60,000 nucleotides of DNA from Tubiluchus corallicola (GCA_030141605.1 JAQGDQ010002366.1:72660-132659); one strand, 5' to 3'. Counted from the first letter of the stretch, positions 45,932-57,760 are shown. The notes: a model not told the origin generated them from the letters alone. Made by a program: numbers and translations.

Positions 45932-46051
45932 GTAGCACGATTACTTGCAATGTGTCCGCAAAAAAATTCTCTAGGTGTTTTTGTGATTACATTGAGATCT
46001 CAACAAGCAGTCGTAGCTCTTGGTGTATATCTGCTAGAATCAAATTTACAG
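45932..46051 (+). CDS. PI4KA: PI4KA exon 2
   Basis: 40 codons, phase 0 on both sides, acceptor TTGACAG and donor CAG|GTAGGTA. The frame reads VARLLAMCP, then SQQAVVALGVYLLESNLQ, matching the K-LL-MCP and RDAVIALGIFLIESDLQ region of PI4K alpha. A different frame is open through this exon but matches nothing and breaks the phase relation with exons 1 and 3, so it was rejected. Confidence 0.88.
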
Positions 46052-46144
46052 GTAGGTATAATGTTTACTAAAACTGTGTTTTGAAAGTCAAACTGAAAAA
46101 TGCTGTTTTGTTAAGATTCTGCTACACAGCAGAGTATTCTTGAT

Positions 46145-46642
46145 TTAGCTGAGCTTGGTTTTAATTTCTTTATTCGTATTGCTTTTTTGCTTCTTTAATA
46201 CGTTGCAAATGCACAGACATGCTTCACATGCATGGGGTTTATGTTCATATGTAAACATGTGACCCAGTACATCGGAACAAAAGTCATGGAATAGGAGGAT
46301 CTTGGTTAAGCTAGTTCTCTTCTGCGCTTTTGTCACGATTTTTGATATGTGACTAGATGGGGTCAAGTTTTTGCTTATAGCTGAGTATGGGTGCATATGG
46401 GAAAATTTTTTGAGCCAAAATCGGCACCTTTGGTAAGGCACAGAAATTATTTCCAAGTTGAGCAAGAGTAGCTGGTAGTAGTTTATCAGTATAATTGAAA
46501 GGTCTCGCCCTAACACAAACTTAGGGGTTGATCCGAGATTGGCTGATGGGAAATGATTAACAGGGTCATAGGTATAATGACAAGTTCCGACTTCTTTGAA
46601 TTTAAAATGCAATTTGTTGATAATCAAGGATAGCAAATTCAA
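46145..46642 (-). pseudogene. LINE RT C-terminal fragment in PI4KA intron 2
   Basis: An open frame of 165 codons, antisense to PI4KA. SSHISKIVTKAQKRTSL matches the FSxHI..IVxKAxxR motif of LINE RT tails. Flanking parts in other frames (NLGNNFCALPKVPI) fit the preceding NLG motif. Most of the frame is otherwise unconserved. Confidence 0.45.
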
Positions 46643-47234
46643 GATGAAGCAATATTACTACCAATAAACAAATTTTTAAGGTCATTTCAGTGTCAGTTAA
46701 GAAATAATAGGTTTCGTGAAGTGAAGTGCAATTCCTAGATATTCAGGCATTGTTAATACACCAAATTCAATGAAAGAAAAAATTTTGATTTTCAAAGAAA
46801 AAGTTGATGGCAATAAATATTTGAAGATGAAGTTATCGGGGTAACGTATTTCTTTGAGATTAAGCACAATACTTATTTAGTCAAGTATGGCCAATTCAAA
46901 GAAAGTTGGAGAAAAGGAAAGTTGTGACCCTGATTTGTACAATTGAACGACATCTAGCACAAAATTGGGTACATACATGTTCAAATGTGTTCTTATTTTG
47001 AAATTGGAAAGTGAGAGAACAGGACAGAGGGAGAGTGGGGGAGGACAGAGAGAGATACTTTTTTATGATTGAAAAAAATTATTATTATAAAATTACAATG
47101 TTCAGTTATTTTGCTGTGGAAACAAAATACTCATTTAGCATTGATGTTAAAATGTTTGAGCAACAATGAATGCTTCATTCATGAAAATGTACTTTTCAGT
47201 AGTGTTCATTTGCAATGTTCATTTGCCTTTTCAG
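46643..47234. other. PI4KA intron 2, 3' part
   Basis: Noncoding, with a purine-rich GAGAGAA/GGGAGAG tract at about 47013-47055. It ends in the acceptor TTTGCCTTTTCAG. Confidence 0.5.
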
Positions 47235-47328
47235 CACAAAGATCACATTGTCCCATATTTGTTGAGCTTGCTACTGGGTCTTTTAAAGGCACACTGGGTT
47301 GAAGAACATTTACCACAATCACAGGACA
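47235..47328 (+). CDS. PI4KA: PI4KA exon 3
   Basis: 94 bases, phase 0 to phase 1. The acceptor is CCTTTTCAG, and the donor GGACA|GTATGT is weak at the last exon base. HKDHIVPYLLSLLLGLLKAH, followed by WVEE, matches HKDCVVPYLLRLLKGLP..WVEE of PI4K alpha. Confidence 0.87.
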
Positions 47329-48599
47329 GTATGTATTACAGTGTAATAACATTTCATCTCTTTTCTTATGTTGTATTCTGTGAAAAGAAGAGAGACTACT
47401 TAGCTCTGAAATATTTGTTTTGTTATGCTGTATGAATTTTACTTCATCTCCCGTGTTTTCTGTGAAAAGAAAAGAGACTATTTAGTTTTGTTGCACGTCT
47501 TTTACAGTGTTTATAGCAATTTTAAAGTACACATTCACTCATAGTTAATATACAGTTAATTTTAGATTTTTATAATTAATTTTTGTATAGATTACTCAGT
47601 TATCTATCCATTAAGCAAGACATGCCATGCTTTAACGTTATTTAAGGAGTATGAAAAGGGAATTTTAAAGCTTACATACTTTATATTGCTTTGCACTACT
47701 GTTACCTGTTTGAAAGATCACATGCGCCTGAAAAAGGAAATTCTATATATTGTAAAATATTTGTAACAGCAGCTAAAACATCACTGTTTCACTATTCTAG
47801 TGTGCACCAAAACCATCATTGGTTCACCAATAAACATATTAACATATTAATTTTTTTAACCTAACTCAAATGATAAAGTAATTTATACTTTTGCTTAGTA
47901 AGAGAAGTGTGAGCTACAAATGTTCTAATTATATTTTGGACTTTGTTTAAACTTGTTTCCAATGAACGTAAGTTGAGGGAGTTTCAATTTTCTGTAGCGT
48001 TACTGTTAAGACAAGTTCTGCCTGCCATAAAACAGCTTGTAGGTGATTCAAAATTTCAAGATAATTTTTATATAAGAATAGTGCTTTTTAATAACCTATT
48101 AATAGCCACACATCTGTATTGCCAAAGTCATAGCTGTTCCTAGAGTGGCATTTATCAATAAAAATAACAAGGTTATTATGTGTAAAATCATACTTGAAAA
48201 AATATGCTGTTAAAAATTTTTAATTAGAAGGGTCTTATTTAAACATTATAGTTTTTTAATAGTCATTTTCATAACAAAGAGGCACACTTGTTCCTTTCAT
48301 TGTGTTCCACGCATTTGACTTGTCATTAGATCTATGCAAGTGTTTGAGCTGGCGTCTGAGAAATTAAGTAGATAAGGTAAGCTTCATCAAGTATGTACAA
48401 TATTGTACATGTAGTTATGGTTTTGTCATATAATACATGTCCAGTTGTCCAGTAGGTATTCGTAGATAGTGTAATAAAAAATGTGTGGGGATTAAAAATA
48501 TTATAGTAGTAGTAGGATGTGCTGCTAAAATATGTCCAGAACTACTGACAATTTCTTTTAGTAAATTAAATATACTTAGTTAAATGGGTTCATGATGAC
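47329..48599. other. PI4KA intron 3, 5' part
   Basis: Noncoding. About 34 bases around TTCTGTGAAAAGAAGAGAGA (47373) recur at about 47453, a short direct duplication. Confidence 0.45.
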
Positions 48600-49330
48600 T
48601 TTATGACAGATTATTCAGCACGTCGATCACCTTGCCTTAACCATTCTCAAGAATACATACAGATTTAATCTAAATTGAATACATTATAATATTAGTTAGA
48701 GAAGCTCCATCAGTGGTCTAAGGACTATCGTAAGCAGATAAACTGATATTACTATTGCTGATAAACAGAAACAAAGCTCCTTCCAATATACATTGCAGAT
48801 GTACCACTAACAATGGTCAGCTCACATGAATATCTTGGAGTTATAATAAATCAAAATCTCTGTTGAAATGACCACACTGATAGGATTCTGTCTAAAGAAA
48901 CATCACTTTGGATCCATTAGGTAGAATGTTTACTGATCTGAGGAAGTAAACCAGACTGCTTATTACACATTAGTCAACATACACTAATAGACACCTAGGC
49001 AGGAATATGCTGTTGTGCATGGAGCCTTTATACCCAATATAATATCATCAACTTGGAGAAGGTTCAGCATCAAGCAGCACTTTGGAGAATAGACGGCCAC
49101 TTTACCAAGCCACAATGTTTTATAAAATTCAGCATGAACTGTTGACTATGCCCTCTCCTGTAAGCAGATCCTTCTTATGCACCCATTCATGCCATCAGTA
49201 CAAATATGTCCAAGTCCCATCAAGTCCTTTTATCCTCGTACAATCAGGATCTAGAACAGATTTCCAACCAAAGCAGTAAATGCTAGTTTTACTGAAACAT
49301 TTTGGCAGGTGATACTTGATCTCATCAGAG
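48600..49330 (+). pseudogene. LINE RT C-terminal part in PI4KA intron 3
   Basis: Plus strand. ADVPLTMVSSHEYLGVIINQ (about 48790-48850) is the motif before the thumb. NLEKVQHQAALWRIDGHFTK (about 49050-49110) is the VQRRAARW region. FYKIQHELLTMPSP (about 49120-49165) and the YKYVQVPSS tail follow one frame over. It is in the sense orientation of PI4KA, with 5' truncation and frameshifts. Confidence 0.72.
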
Positions 49331-49891
49331 TCAAAAAGCAGCCTGCTCACATTTAATTACTGTCGATTCCAACTTATTACTGCAGTAATTTTCAAGCTCT
49401 ATCGATTAAATCTTAGCTGCTTGGAGAGTTAGGGAGATTTTTCCAGAATTGCCAGCTGGAATCCATACAACACAAAGTCGTTAAGGCCGCTACACACAAC
49501 TGCACCACACTGGGAGTCATCTGGAGGAGCCTGATCAGGATTCTGATTTCGACCACTGATTGTAAAGTGATTGATTGATGTCTTGCAAAGACATTTGATG
49601 CCTTATAAATGTAGTTTTTATTTTCTTTTTCTGTTTTTTTTTGTTGACTATTAATTATGGACGAGCATTAATGGTTAAATACAACACTCTAGTTTGCAAA
49701 AATCTTCATTTTTTTCTGTCAGCAATATTTTCAACCTGTTTCTTTGTTTGTATTTCTGTTTCTGTCACAGTTCTGAATTCGGAAATTTGCTGTTTTGTTT
49801 GAATTCCGAATTCTGAAAAACTGGGTTACATTTAAAACAAACTTTTATATTTTTTGGTAGCACATGCTTCATTAATGTACGTCATTTTTAG
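49331..49891. other. PI4KA intron 3, 3' part
   Basis: Noncoding. It ends in the acceptor CGTCATTTTTAG. GAATTC recurs at 49776, 49801 and 49893 (the last at the exon start), each within slightly similar sequence. Confidence 0.45.
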
Positions 49892-49977
49892 GAATTCCTC
49901 TAAGTGAAAAGTTCGGTTTTTGTCTTGTCACACTACTGTCAGATGTAGCTAGCCGATGTGAATTCTACAAACAACAG
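49892..49977 (+). CDS. PI4KA: PI4KA exon 4
   Basis: 86 bases, phase 1 to phase 0, acceptor TTTTTAG and donor CAACAG|GTAATT. After the split Arg codon it reads IPLSEKFGFCLVTLLSDVAS, identical over FCLVTLLSDVA to vertebrate PI4K alpha. This is the strongest single match for the gene. Confidence 0.93.
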
Positions 49978-50918
49978 GTAATTACAGATCTATGAAATCA
50001 CATAGCTGTCATTATGCAATTTACAAAGTCTGTATACACTATTTGGAAAGTGTGTATATTATTAATATTGGTCAACGGGTAACATTAATAGTTGATAGCT
50101 TATTAGATTAATGTGTTGTTTGATTTGCAACCAAGGCTCTGACTTTTCTAAAGTAAGCTAAAAAAGCAATCTCGGCCATAGTTGGACACGATCCAAGTTC
50201 CAGACTCGGAATATTGAATAAATAATCAGCGATATGTATATTGTTGTAACAAACGAATTTTTATAAGCAGATACGAAAAGAAAACAAAAAGTGCCAAGAA
50301 ATCTTGGTATTGGTTGCTGAGGTAAAGGCCTATTGTGGGACACTAATCTTAGTATATTAATACAATTGTGTACTCGGCATTGCAAAATAAACTATGACAG
50401 TAGCAATGACAGTAATGAGTGCACCAGGTTGCCCTTCTTATCATCATTGTTATTTGTTTCTGTACAGTTTGCTCTATTGTCACGTTATTTCGCCTCTGGA
50501 GAGCAGTGAAGGGCACACATAGGCAATGTTTCTTTTTGTGTCTTGCAGCTTTTTCCTCATTTTGCCATCACACTGTGCAACTCCTAATCTTAATTACTTA
50601 ATTTAAATCTAATTAAAATTTAAGTTCTAAATTTTACAGATCATTAATCCTAATAAAGTTTTTCTCCAGTTACTAAAATTCACAATAAATCAACACTTGA
50701 GTCCACAGCTTTATTCTGCCACTAATAAATTACCGTGAAATTGGTATTATAAATTATTAAAAAAATGTTTTTACAAACTGTAATACAAGTTTATGCAGTG
50801 ATTCCACATGCACATATGATGGGAATACTAAAGTTACTGCTAATGACAGTTGCTTTTTACTCTCAACTTTTCTATGACTTTTGTTTTCTGTTAATTGTTT
50901 CTTGCTTTTATGTCTTAG
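49978..50918. other. PI4KA intron 4
   Basis: Noncoding, AT-rich. It ends in TTTTATGTCTTAG. Confidence 0.5.
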
Positions 50919-51012
50919 ATTATAGTAAGTCAAATTGAGCTATTGAAAGTAGCTACTATAATGTGCAAAGGTTTTCGTGAAGAACGTGGACCAAGGAGCA
51001 GTACTGCTAAAG
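50919..51012 (+). CDS. PI4KA: PI4KA exon 5
   Basis: 94 bases, phase 0 to phase 1, donor AAAG|GTAAAA. It reads IIVSQIELLKVATIMCKGF, aligned with the LLQVLHVLLGMCQ helix of PI4K alpha, then a charged linker (REERGPRSSTAK). It is less conserved than its neighbours but is fixed by phase and position. Confidence 0.8.
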
Positions 51013-51920
51013 GTAAAACAAATTTGCTAGTATTATTTTTTTGATAAATAATAACAGCTAAATCCATTTTACACGTAGCATCACCATAATTGATTTGATA
51101 TGATTTTAGATGAGTTTTAAGTTTTATACCAAAGTCTGTGAAAACTTTCACACAGTGCAAACTGCAAAATAGAACTGATTTTTTTTTTTGAAAATGTGTT
51201 CAAAATTGTGAGATTTTTGCATCAAGTCTAATGTGAGGTAAGTGTAACACCGGTAATACTCAGATCAATATAATGAATCAATTATAGTTTTGAAAGTTTA
51301 AAAAATTAGAAACAATTCAAAATTAACGTATAATTCGCTTATATAATTTATCATTTTTTGTATAGTAAAAACTACATGAAGTCTGGTCTCCATATTTAGA
51401 TCAACTAACGGTCATATCATCCAGGACTTGTGATCATAATGATATATTAATACTACTACTAGTATTACTACTACTACTACTACTAATAATAATAATAACA
51501 ATCATTACTGTATTGTAACAATTTATTACAGTGCTTTTCCACTGTAAAGTATTTTATTTTATTTATGAAATAGGTAAAATGATTAAAGCACTTACGAATC
51601 TAAAAGTAAAAATTAGTGCACCGTAGGAGAACAAACTGCAAATCTAAAAGGCATTTACTACAACAATTTAAAAATCTATAATTTCTGTTATGCTACAAAA
51701 AATAATATTCTTAAATGAAAAGATAAATGTATGTATATGTATTATATATCAGACAGAGATAATCTGTTAGCACTTAGCTGTTATCCCAAATATATTATCT
51801 GAAAACAAATTATCTTATTTCTACCTAATGCAAATGGCAAGTGATTAAATTATGAAATCTGTGTTATTTGATTATAAAGCTCGGACACTTCTTGCATAAT
51901 TATATTATTCTATTTTGTAG
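51013..51920. other. PI4KA intron 5
   Basis: Noncoding. A (TAC)n/(TAA)n tract lies at about 51450-51501. It ends in TATTTTGTAG. Confidence 0.55.
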
Positions 51921-52251
51921 TGCATTTGTGTCGAACAGTTGTACCAATTCTTATTGGTGTTGCTAGAGCATTTGGACGAGCTGCTGATGGCGACCCACCA
52001 TTGTTTTGTCGTATATTTCCACCAATAAGAATGCCGCAGAACATCAAACAACCAGTTAAAACTACAGTAAACATGACAAAGCAACGCAGCTTCAACACTT
52101 TTCGCTCAATTATACCAAAGTCAATTTCGCAAAGCTGTTCAGTGGGTCAGGATTTTCTTTCCTTAGCTGTGAAGAACAAAAGTGAGATAGATGCTACCAC
52201 CCATTTAGATTTTTTCCCTATGGTTTCTCAACAAGAAACAGATCAGATGTG
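51921..52251 (+). CDS. PI4KA: PI4KA exon 6
   Basis: 331 bases, phase 1 to phase 2, donor TGTG|GTAAGA. HLCRTVVPILIGVARAFGRA matches the YLCKYAIPCLIGISRAFGR helix. PLFCRIFPP matches LLSKLFP. KQRSFNTFRSIIPKSIS matches RRSFNDFRSILPSN. The remainder is a Ser/Asp-rich loop, as in vertebrate PI4K alpha where this region is variable. Confidence 0.92.
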
Positions 52252-53012
52252 GTAAGAATTATTATCAGTTTGATGCAACTTGAGCTGGCTATAGCTTTTG
52301 TAGTGTTACTGAAAGAAACTATTTTCATTAAAAACTTTAAAACATAAAGTACTAAAAGCATGTCAAACATTTCTGCTGCATGGCGTAGTAGTCATTTTCA
52401 GTATGATAGAATTCACAAACTGCAACAAATTTTGTAGATGAAGCCTGCAATATTTGTAAATGTCTAGTAAATATAATATATAGTAACCGAAGATATAGTA
52501 AAACAAACTAATAGAGAAAAAGATATACAGTAAAATATAATTAGGATAAAAATAACTGCCAGCACCCACTTAAGTAGATCTTGGCCTGCACTGCACTGTG
52601 TGTCATTGTAGTTAATTTGTACGTCAGTTGAATGAAAAAGGGTAAAAGTACATCTGTATAGTAGGAGACAAAATAATGGTATTTTTATGATATTTTTTCC
52701 GACGAATATTGTTGTTTAGTTACACTCAGTATCAGAATGAAAGTTTTGTTATTATTTGCTGAGTGCAGTCGATTCGGGTCAGAAGTTAAAAATTAAGCCA
52801 AAAGAAATCAGTACATTTATGACACTGAAATTACCAAGGCACAAAGAATGTTGCAAAATTAAAAGAGTAAAATTTCAGTTATCAGTATTGAAGTAGAAAT
52901 ACCCTTCAGAGAGAGAGAGAGAGAGCTAGAGAATTTATAAATAAAAGGGGAAAATTTTCACCTTTCACGAGATTTGGGCAAAAAATCATAACTGCACAAA
53001 AGCAGTTACTCA
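52252..53012. other. PI4KA intron 6, 5' part
   Basis: Noncoding. A (GA)n tract of about 17 bases lies at 52908-52925. The left end of a DNA transposon follows at 53013. Confidence 0.5.
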
Positions 53013-54783
53013 GGCCGTGTTTCCACTGCTTCCGTATCTACACGCACACACACAGTTTTTTTTTTGTTTGCAAATTTTACATCCGCGGAAGCTTTTTCCA
53101 GTGCATCTGTATTCATTGTGCAGTATTCATATAACAGTGCGGCAAAAATTTTAGCGCGTAATCTAGATTTGGGAGTTTTGAGGCGAACGAAGCATATATT
53201 TCTTTTTAAAGGTTTAAAAATGGCAATAAAGCACGTGACAACACCTAGTTTTCAAAAACCGTGAATATTGGAACAAGTTATAATGGGTGAAAAACAGTGC
53301 CTAAGTTATTTAAGAATGTAACCTGCAACTCTTTGACTTAATTTGCAAATTTTGCACATTTGTATATTGTAGCCTTTTAAATGACGTATACTAAGTTCTC
53401 ACTTAACGACGCTAATGCATTCCAGTGCAACGCTACGTTAAGCGAAACTTCGTTAAATGAAACCAAGATTTCCCAAGAAAGTAATGTAAAAGCACTGAGA
53501 TATGTTCCACAATGCTGCTTAAATCATATAAATTAAACGTTTTATGAGTTTTATTCATATTTTTACTTATTCGTTTCTTTCTGTTTGTTTGAAACCACAT
53601 ATCTTTCTTACCAGCATGTAGCTAGACTTGCTAGCAGTTTCGCTCTCCTTAGCATTGAAGCCTATATAAAGGCAGCTAGCGGTTAAACAATGCGGGCAAA
53701 AGACAAGCCCTGTATGGTGCGACCTTGAGACAATTTCAAGTAGTAATAGTCTGGTTATAATAGCAAAAGGTTGCAGACAAAATTCCTTGGTATAAAGTTT
53801 AAACTAGAGTGTCTGGAGGTGTATGAACTGGTAAATAGATGTCGCTTGATACACATGTTTAGAAATTAATTTGTAGTCAGTCGGGAAGCAAAAACTTTAT
53901 AATAATTGCACAGTTTAGATTACTAATGCGTTTTTAGAGCAGAATAGTGTAATTTGTATCAGTTTAATGCTTCCAGTTAGGTAAAAAAAGTTGTTGCTAA
54001 AATAAAAAATGGCTGCAAGCAAAGTAAAAAATGTCATTTAAATGAAACGTGCATCATTAAGTGAAAAAAGGGTGACAAATGTTCAGCGTCGTTAAAACGA
54101 ACTGTCACTAAATAGGGAGTCATTAAGTGAGGACTTACTGTGTAGTTATATTCTCTTTGATTCTTTGAAATAAAAAGCAGCTTTTATGTTATACAGCTGA
54201 TATAGTTTATCTCTAATAATTTTCTCCATTGTAACTAAAGTTGCAATCATACAATGTAATTTTGAGGAAGTACAATAGGCTTATATGTTTTGCAAATGCA
54301 ATGGGAATACATCAATGGGAAAAATTCAAAATTCTGCAACAATAGCTTGCGTAAATGTTTATGATGAATTTGACAAAATGCACGCGACAAAGAAACACAA
54401 AGTCAGACCCAAATACACAGAAGCATTGAAAAAAGTTAAATCTATATATCAAAACTGAATATTTGTTCTTCATCATTGATCTCTAAAGCTATTACTACCC
54501 ACCTCTGTCTAGTGAAATATCTGTGACTGTATTTAAGGTTATTTTGTTTGCAGAATGAAGGTTTAAACTCTACAGTGTGTATTGAAATGAACTTTTACGT
54601 CCGCAGAAAAAAGGGTTTAGCAATTAAAGCGTGGATATTTGCGTGTCACACCGCTTTCCATGCGGATGCAGTGAAAATGACAAGCACAGAAAGCAATGAT
54701 TTGCAAAGGCATTCTTTTGCTTCAATTTTTTTCTGTCTGAGTGACACAGAAAAATTCCATGCGGACACAGTGGAAATGCTGCC
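53013..54783. mobile_element. Candidate nonautonomous DNA transposon in PI4KA intron 6
   Basis: The left end GGCCGTGTTTCCACTGCTTC matches, in inverted orientation, the right end (GGCAGCATTTCCACTGTGTC when reverse complemented), 17 of the first 22 bases. A second copy of the TTTxCACTGxxTCCGCATGG motif lies inside the right end near 54657-54676, like a subterminal repeat. No transposase. The flanks (TCA / TAA) do not form a clear target duplication. The family is uncertain (hAT or PIF/Harbinger style). It contains the TIR element 53391-54142. Confidence 0.5.
53391..54142. mobile_element. Nested pogo/Tigger-like TIR element (MITE), about 750 bp
   Basis: The left end CTAAGTTCTCACTTAACGAC and the reverse complement of the right end (CAGTAAGTCCTCACTTAATG) share the core TAAGTYCTCACTTAAYGA. 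TA flanks each end (53389-53390 and 54143-54144). Internal copies of GTTAAGCGAAAC-type sequence extend the terminal similarity. No coding region. Confidence 0.62.
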
Positions 54784-55117
54784 TAATGCAAGAAAACTAA
54801 TTTTTTATGTTTTTTTAAAGTTCTTTCTCTGAAGAGTATTTCTACTTGTTTACTGGTAACTTAAATTTCACATGTAAGTTTCTAATGGTTTTTATGCCTT
54901 GATAATTTTAGTGTCATAACTGAACTCATTATTTTTGCCATTGATAATGACATTTTTTGCTGTAACAATCTGCATTCAGTAAATAGCATGTTGATTCATA
55001 GATGCTGGCTTTTTCATGTACTTAAAGTTACAAAATAACCTTGGTAACTTGCAGTGTAAATCAATTTTTATAGCTCTGTAAATTATGCATTATATTTGCA
55101 CTCTTGTTTGTTGGTAG
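54784..55117. other. PI4KA intron 6, 3' part
   Basis: Noncoding. It ends in the acceptor CTTGTTTGTTGGTAG. Confidence 0.5.
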
Positions 55118-55247
55118 TTGTGATCTGACGTCCATATTTTTCACAAAGTGTGGTTCCAGCTTTACGTCTGCAGAAGTGAATGGCTTGGTCAAAGAGAACA
55201 ATCCGTTGCAGCTTTCTATCATGCATTTACAAGATGTTTTGGAATCA
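55118..55247 (+). CDS. PI4KA: PI4KA exon 7
   Basis: 130 bases, phase 2 to phase 0, donor GAATCA|GTAACT. After the split Cys codon it reads CDLTSIFFTKCGSSFTSAEV, then MHLQDVLESV. It aligns with YYFSTISSSFSVSPLF.. and the following MLRELLNLV helix of PI4K alpha. Moderate conservation, with phases that fit both neighbours. Confidence 0.78.
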
Positions 55248-55615
55248 GTAACTATTTTACATTTCATATTTTTTCTGTAAAGTGGCATTTCCTTTTCAAT
55301 TCTAAGACTTAATGGTGTGGCATCTTGTGCAGTTCAGTCTAGCTCATATTTAGATTTAGAATACCTTATGGCATATATTAATTAACTATTTTATATATTT
55401 ATAATGATTCGTCTTCAGTTTGAAGAATTACATCTGCCAGAAAGAAAAGAGGCTGAAAAAATGCACAAATTAGTTATCTATATAGTACAAAAATCTTATT
55501 TTGTTAGATGGTTGCTTGTTTTGAGGTTTGTTTCATGATAAGTAATGTTATTAAGCAAATGTTGGCTTTTCTGTTTATTGCAAAGTTTTTCTTTGCAAAA
55601 TTTATTCTGTTCTAG

Positions 55616-55681
55616 GTGAAAATAATCTTAAACAAAGATTTATTGACAAACTTGGATAAAGTGGCAGACGAAGTTTTTATG
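55616..55681 (+). CDS. PI4KA: PI4KA exon 8
   Basis: 22 codons, phase 0 on both sides, acceptor CTGTTCTAG and donor ATG|GTGAGA. VKIILNKDLLTNLDKVADEV matches [20 protein letters not shown] of PI4K alpha. Confidence 0.82.
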
Positions 55682-56829
55682 GTGAGACAGTTTGTCGTAT
55701 TTGTTGTATTTTTGACATTTTTTCTGTTGTTATAAGTTATTATTTGTATTGTGTTACAGTTTCTTTACATTAAGATTAAATATATATTGATGTGCATGGC
55801 AAGACCAGAATCTTGCTCATTATCAAGACAACCCAATAAAGATGAGCTACTGAACTGGCAGAGGTGTTTGAGCCTTGTTCTGATGTATGTAAATCCTCTC
55901 TCTATTAGGTAATAGTTAAGGATATAAATGTACAAGCAAAATCTGTATAATAGTCCAGCATGCGCCCAGTAACTGAATAGAAAACTTGAACAGTTTTTAA
56001 GCATATTTAAATTAGCTTTTTTTACCATCATTTACATTTAGTTTATTTCAATCATTCATTTAATATCAGTCTAAAAGTTGACTTCATGTAAATGAGCAAG
56101 CTATCAAATAGCACAGACCTAGTCTGTTAGTCCTGATATGCCATTACCAGGTAACTGGCATGTGACTGGTGATTGCATAGATTTTGTTTGGTGCAATCGA
56201 TTACCAATGACATACGAATTTGTCGATGTTTAGAAAAGGTTGTTCACGAACTACGTAATGTGAAATAGATGGATTACGTATCATATTTTTTGAAGAAAGT
56301 CTAGCGAAAATTCTAATATATGTTTAGAATTGGTTGGTAGCTGACTCTATATATAAATTACATATTAAAATATATATATATATGTACGTATATATACATG
56401 TGTATATATATATATATATATGTGTATTGCAAAATATATTTAACAGCATATATATATACCTGCTGTTAAAATATTGTACCCAGGCTATGCCCCTTTTTAT
56501 CCTTTTTTGGCTAGATTATTTTTCCCTTTCGGAATCTGTGACAAAGGGATTTCATGATTCCTGTCTTTCAAAAAAAACAAATCTCAGGGAATATTGACAA
56601 AAATGGATTTTTCAGTGTGGCTGATTATTTATATATACACTCAAATTGGCTTACAAAGTAGTTTGCTAACTGATTAACAATTGATAATATCATTTGGAAA
56701 CCAAAAGAAAATGACTTTTCATCTACCTGCCCCGAAAATTTTGTTTACATCATATTTCATAAATTTTATTTGAAGAAGGATAGGAAAATTTGTTTTTATT
56801 ATTCATGGTTGCTATAACATAATTTTACA
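55682..56829. other. PI4KA intron 8, 5' part
   Basis: Noncoding. TA/TATG-rich tracts lie at about 56366-56425 and around 56450. Confidence 0.5.
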
Positions 56830-57150
56830 TTGGTTGCTATAATAGCCAAAACTTGTCCATGCTCAAATGTAAGATTTTCAAAAAGAGCACACACTTATAG
56901 GCATCCAAAATATGCCACTTTGGATGCTAGAGAGGGGTTGCTTTCTGGCCTGGTACCTACAGAGGCATACAATTTATTTCTTCAAGTTGATGCATTTTCT
57001 ATTTCTCAAACGGATTTTTCTTCTTGTGGATCAGTTTTGCATGAAATTGATTTTTTAGAACAGTATTTTGATGACTGGCATGTTCAAAACAAAGTTGACA
57101 GATACAGAATGATTTTTCCAAAAGAACCTTGCTCAAAACCCTTATCATAA
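56830..57150 (+). other. Unassigned 106-codon open frame in PI4KA intron 8
   Basis: It reads RFSKRAHTYRHPKYATLDAR, then LLSGLVPTEAYNLFLQVDAF and YFDDWHVQNKVDRYRMIFP. The composition is protein-like and less repetitive than chance frames nearby. Its GC content is higher than the flanking intron, and an AATAAA follows the stop at about 57154. I recognise no family. It does not correspond to any part of PI4K alpha. It could be a nested gene, a retrocopy or a transposon fragment. Confidence 0.35.
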
Positions 57151-57663
57151 AAAATAAAGCCACTAAATATTACTTTATGCAAGACATTGTGTGATGACCC
57201 AAGTAAAGCTGAATAAAATTTACAGTTTTGTAAACCACTATGTGGATTCTATGCCAAATTTCCTGCAAGTAGGTCATAAAATTATTTATGAAGCATTTGA
57301 TATGGTAGTGTTAGGAAATCTTTGGTGTTGCTCTGCGAAAACTGACTTTTCAGTTGCTATTACAATATTTTTTGTATTTATGAGCCCTTGAGAAAATATT
57401 TAAAATGGCACACTTGCTGACATCTTGCTTCAGTACATCTTTAAATTTTTAACTTGAGTTTAAGCATAGAAGAAGCTGTTTAGTAATATCAAGCGAAATA
57501 TATCATATTTACAGTTATATTGCATTGTAAAATTCGTTATACACATAATATAAACATAATTGTAATTACGTAGTAAATTTGTTCATAAAATGTTTGATTT
57601 TGAATAAATTGACCATCATATTGAGACATACCAGCATTTATCTTTTACACTATTGTTTTACAG
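57151..57663. other. PI4KA intron 8, 3' part
   Basis: Noncoding, AT-rich. It ends in the acceptor ATTGTTTTACAG. Confidence 0.5.
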
Positions 57664-57760
57664 AAGTGCGATGATTCACACTATCCTTATAGGTCATTTA
57701 CTGAAATAATCACTGCAGTTATTCTGGCAATGCTGAAAGAACTGCTTCGTCATGAATCTG
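57664..57760 (+). CDS. PI4KA: PI4KA exon 9 (last exon seen)
   Basis: 97 bases, phase 0 to phase 1, donor TCTG|GTATGC. YPYRSFTEIITAVILAMLKE aligns with [20 protein letters not shown] of PI4K alpha. The next exon (FVKEIHDFVLEQF region) was not found before 60000. The remaining four fifths of the protein, including the PIK helical and kinase domains, must lie outside. Confidence 0.83.

Noticed and set aside
45874-46071. 65-codon frame reading through PI4KA exon 2
   Set aside because: It ignores the splice sites and matches nothing; the alternative frame fits PI4K alpha and joins exons 1 and 3 in phase.
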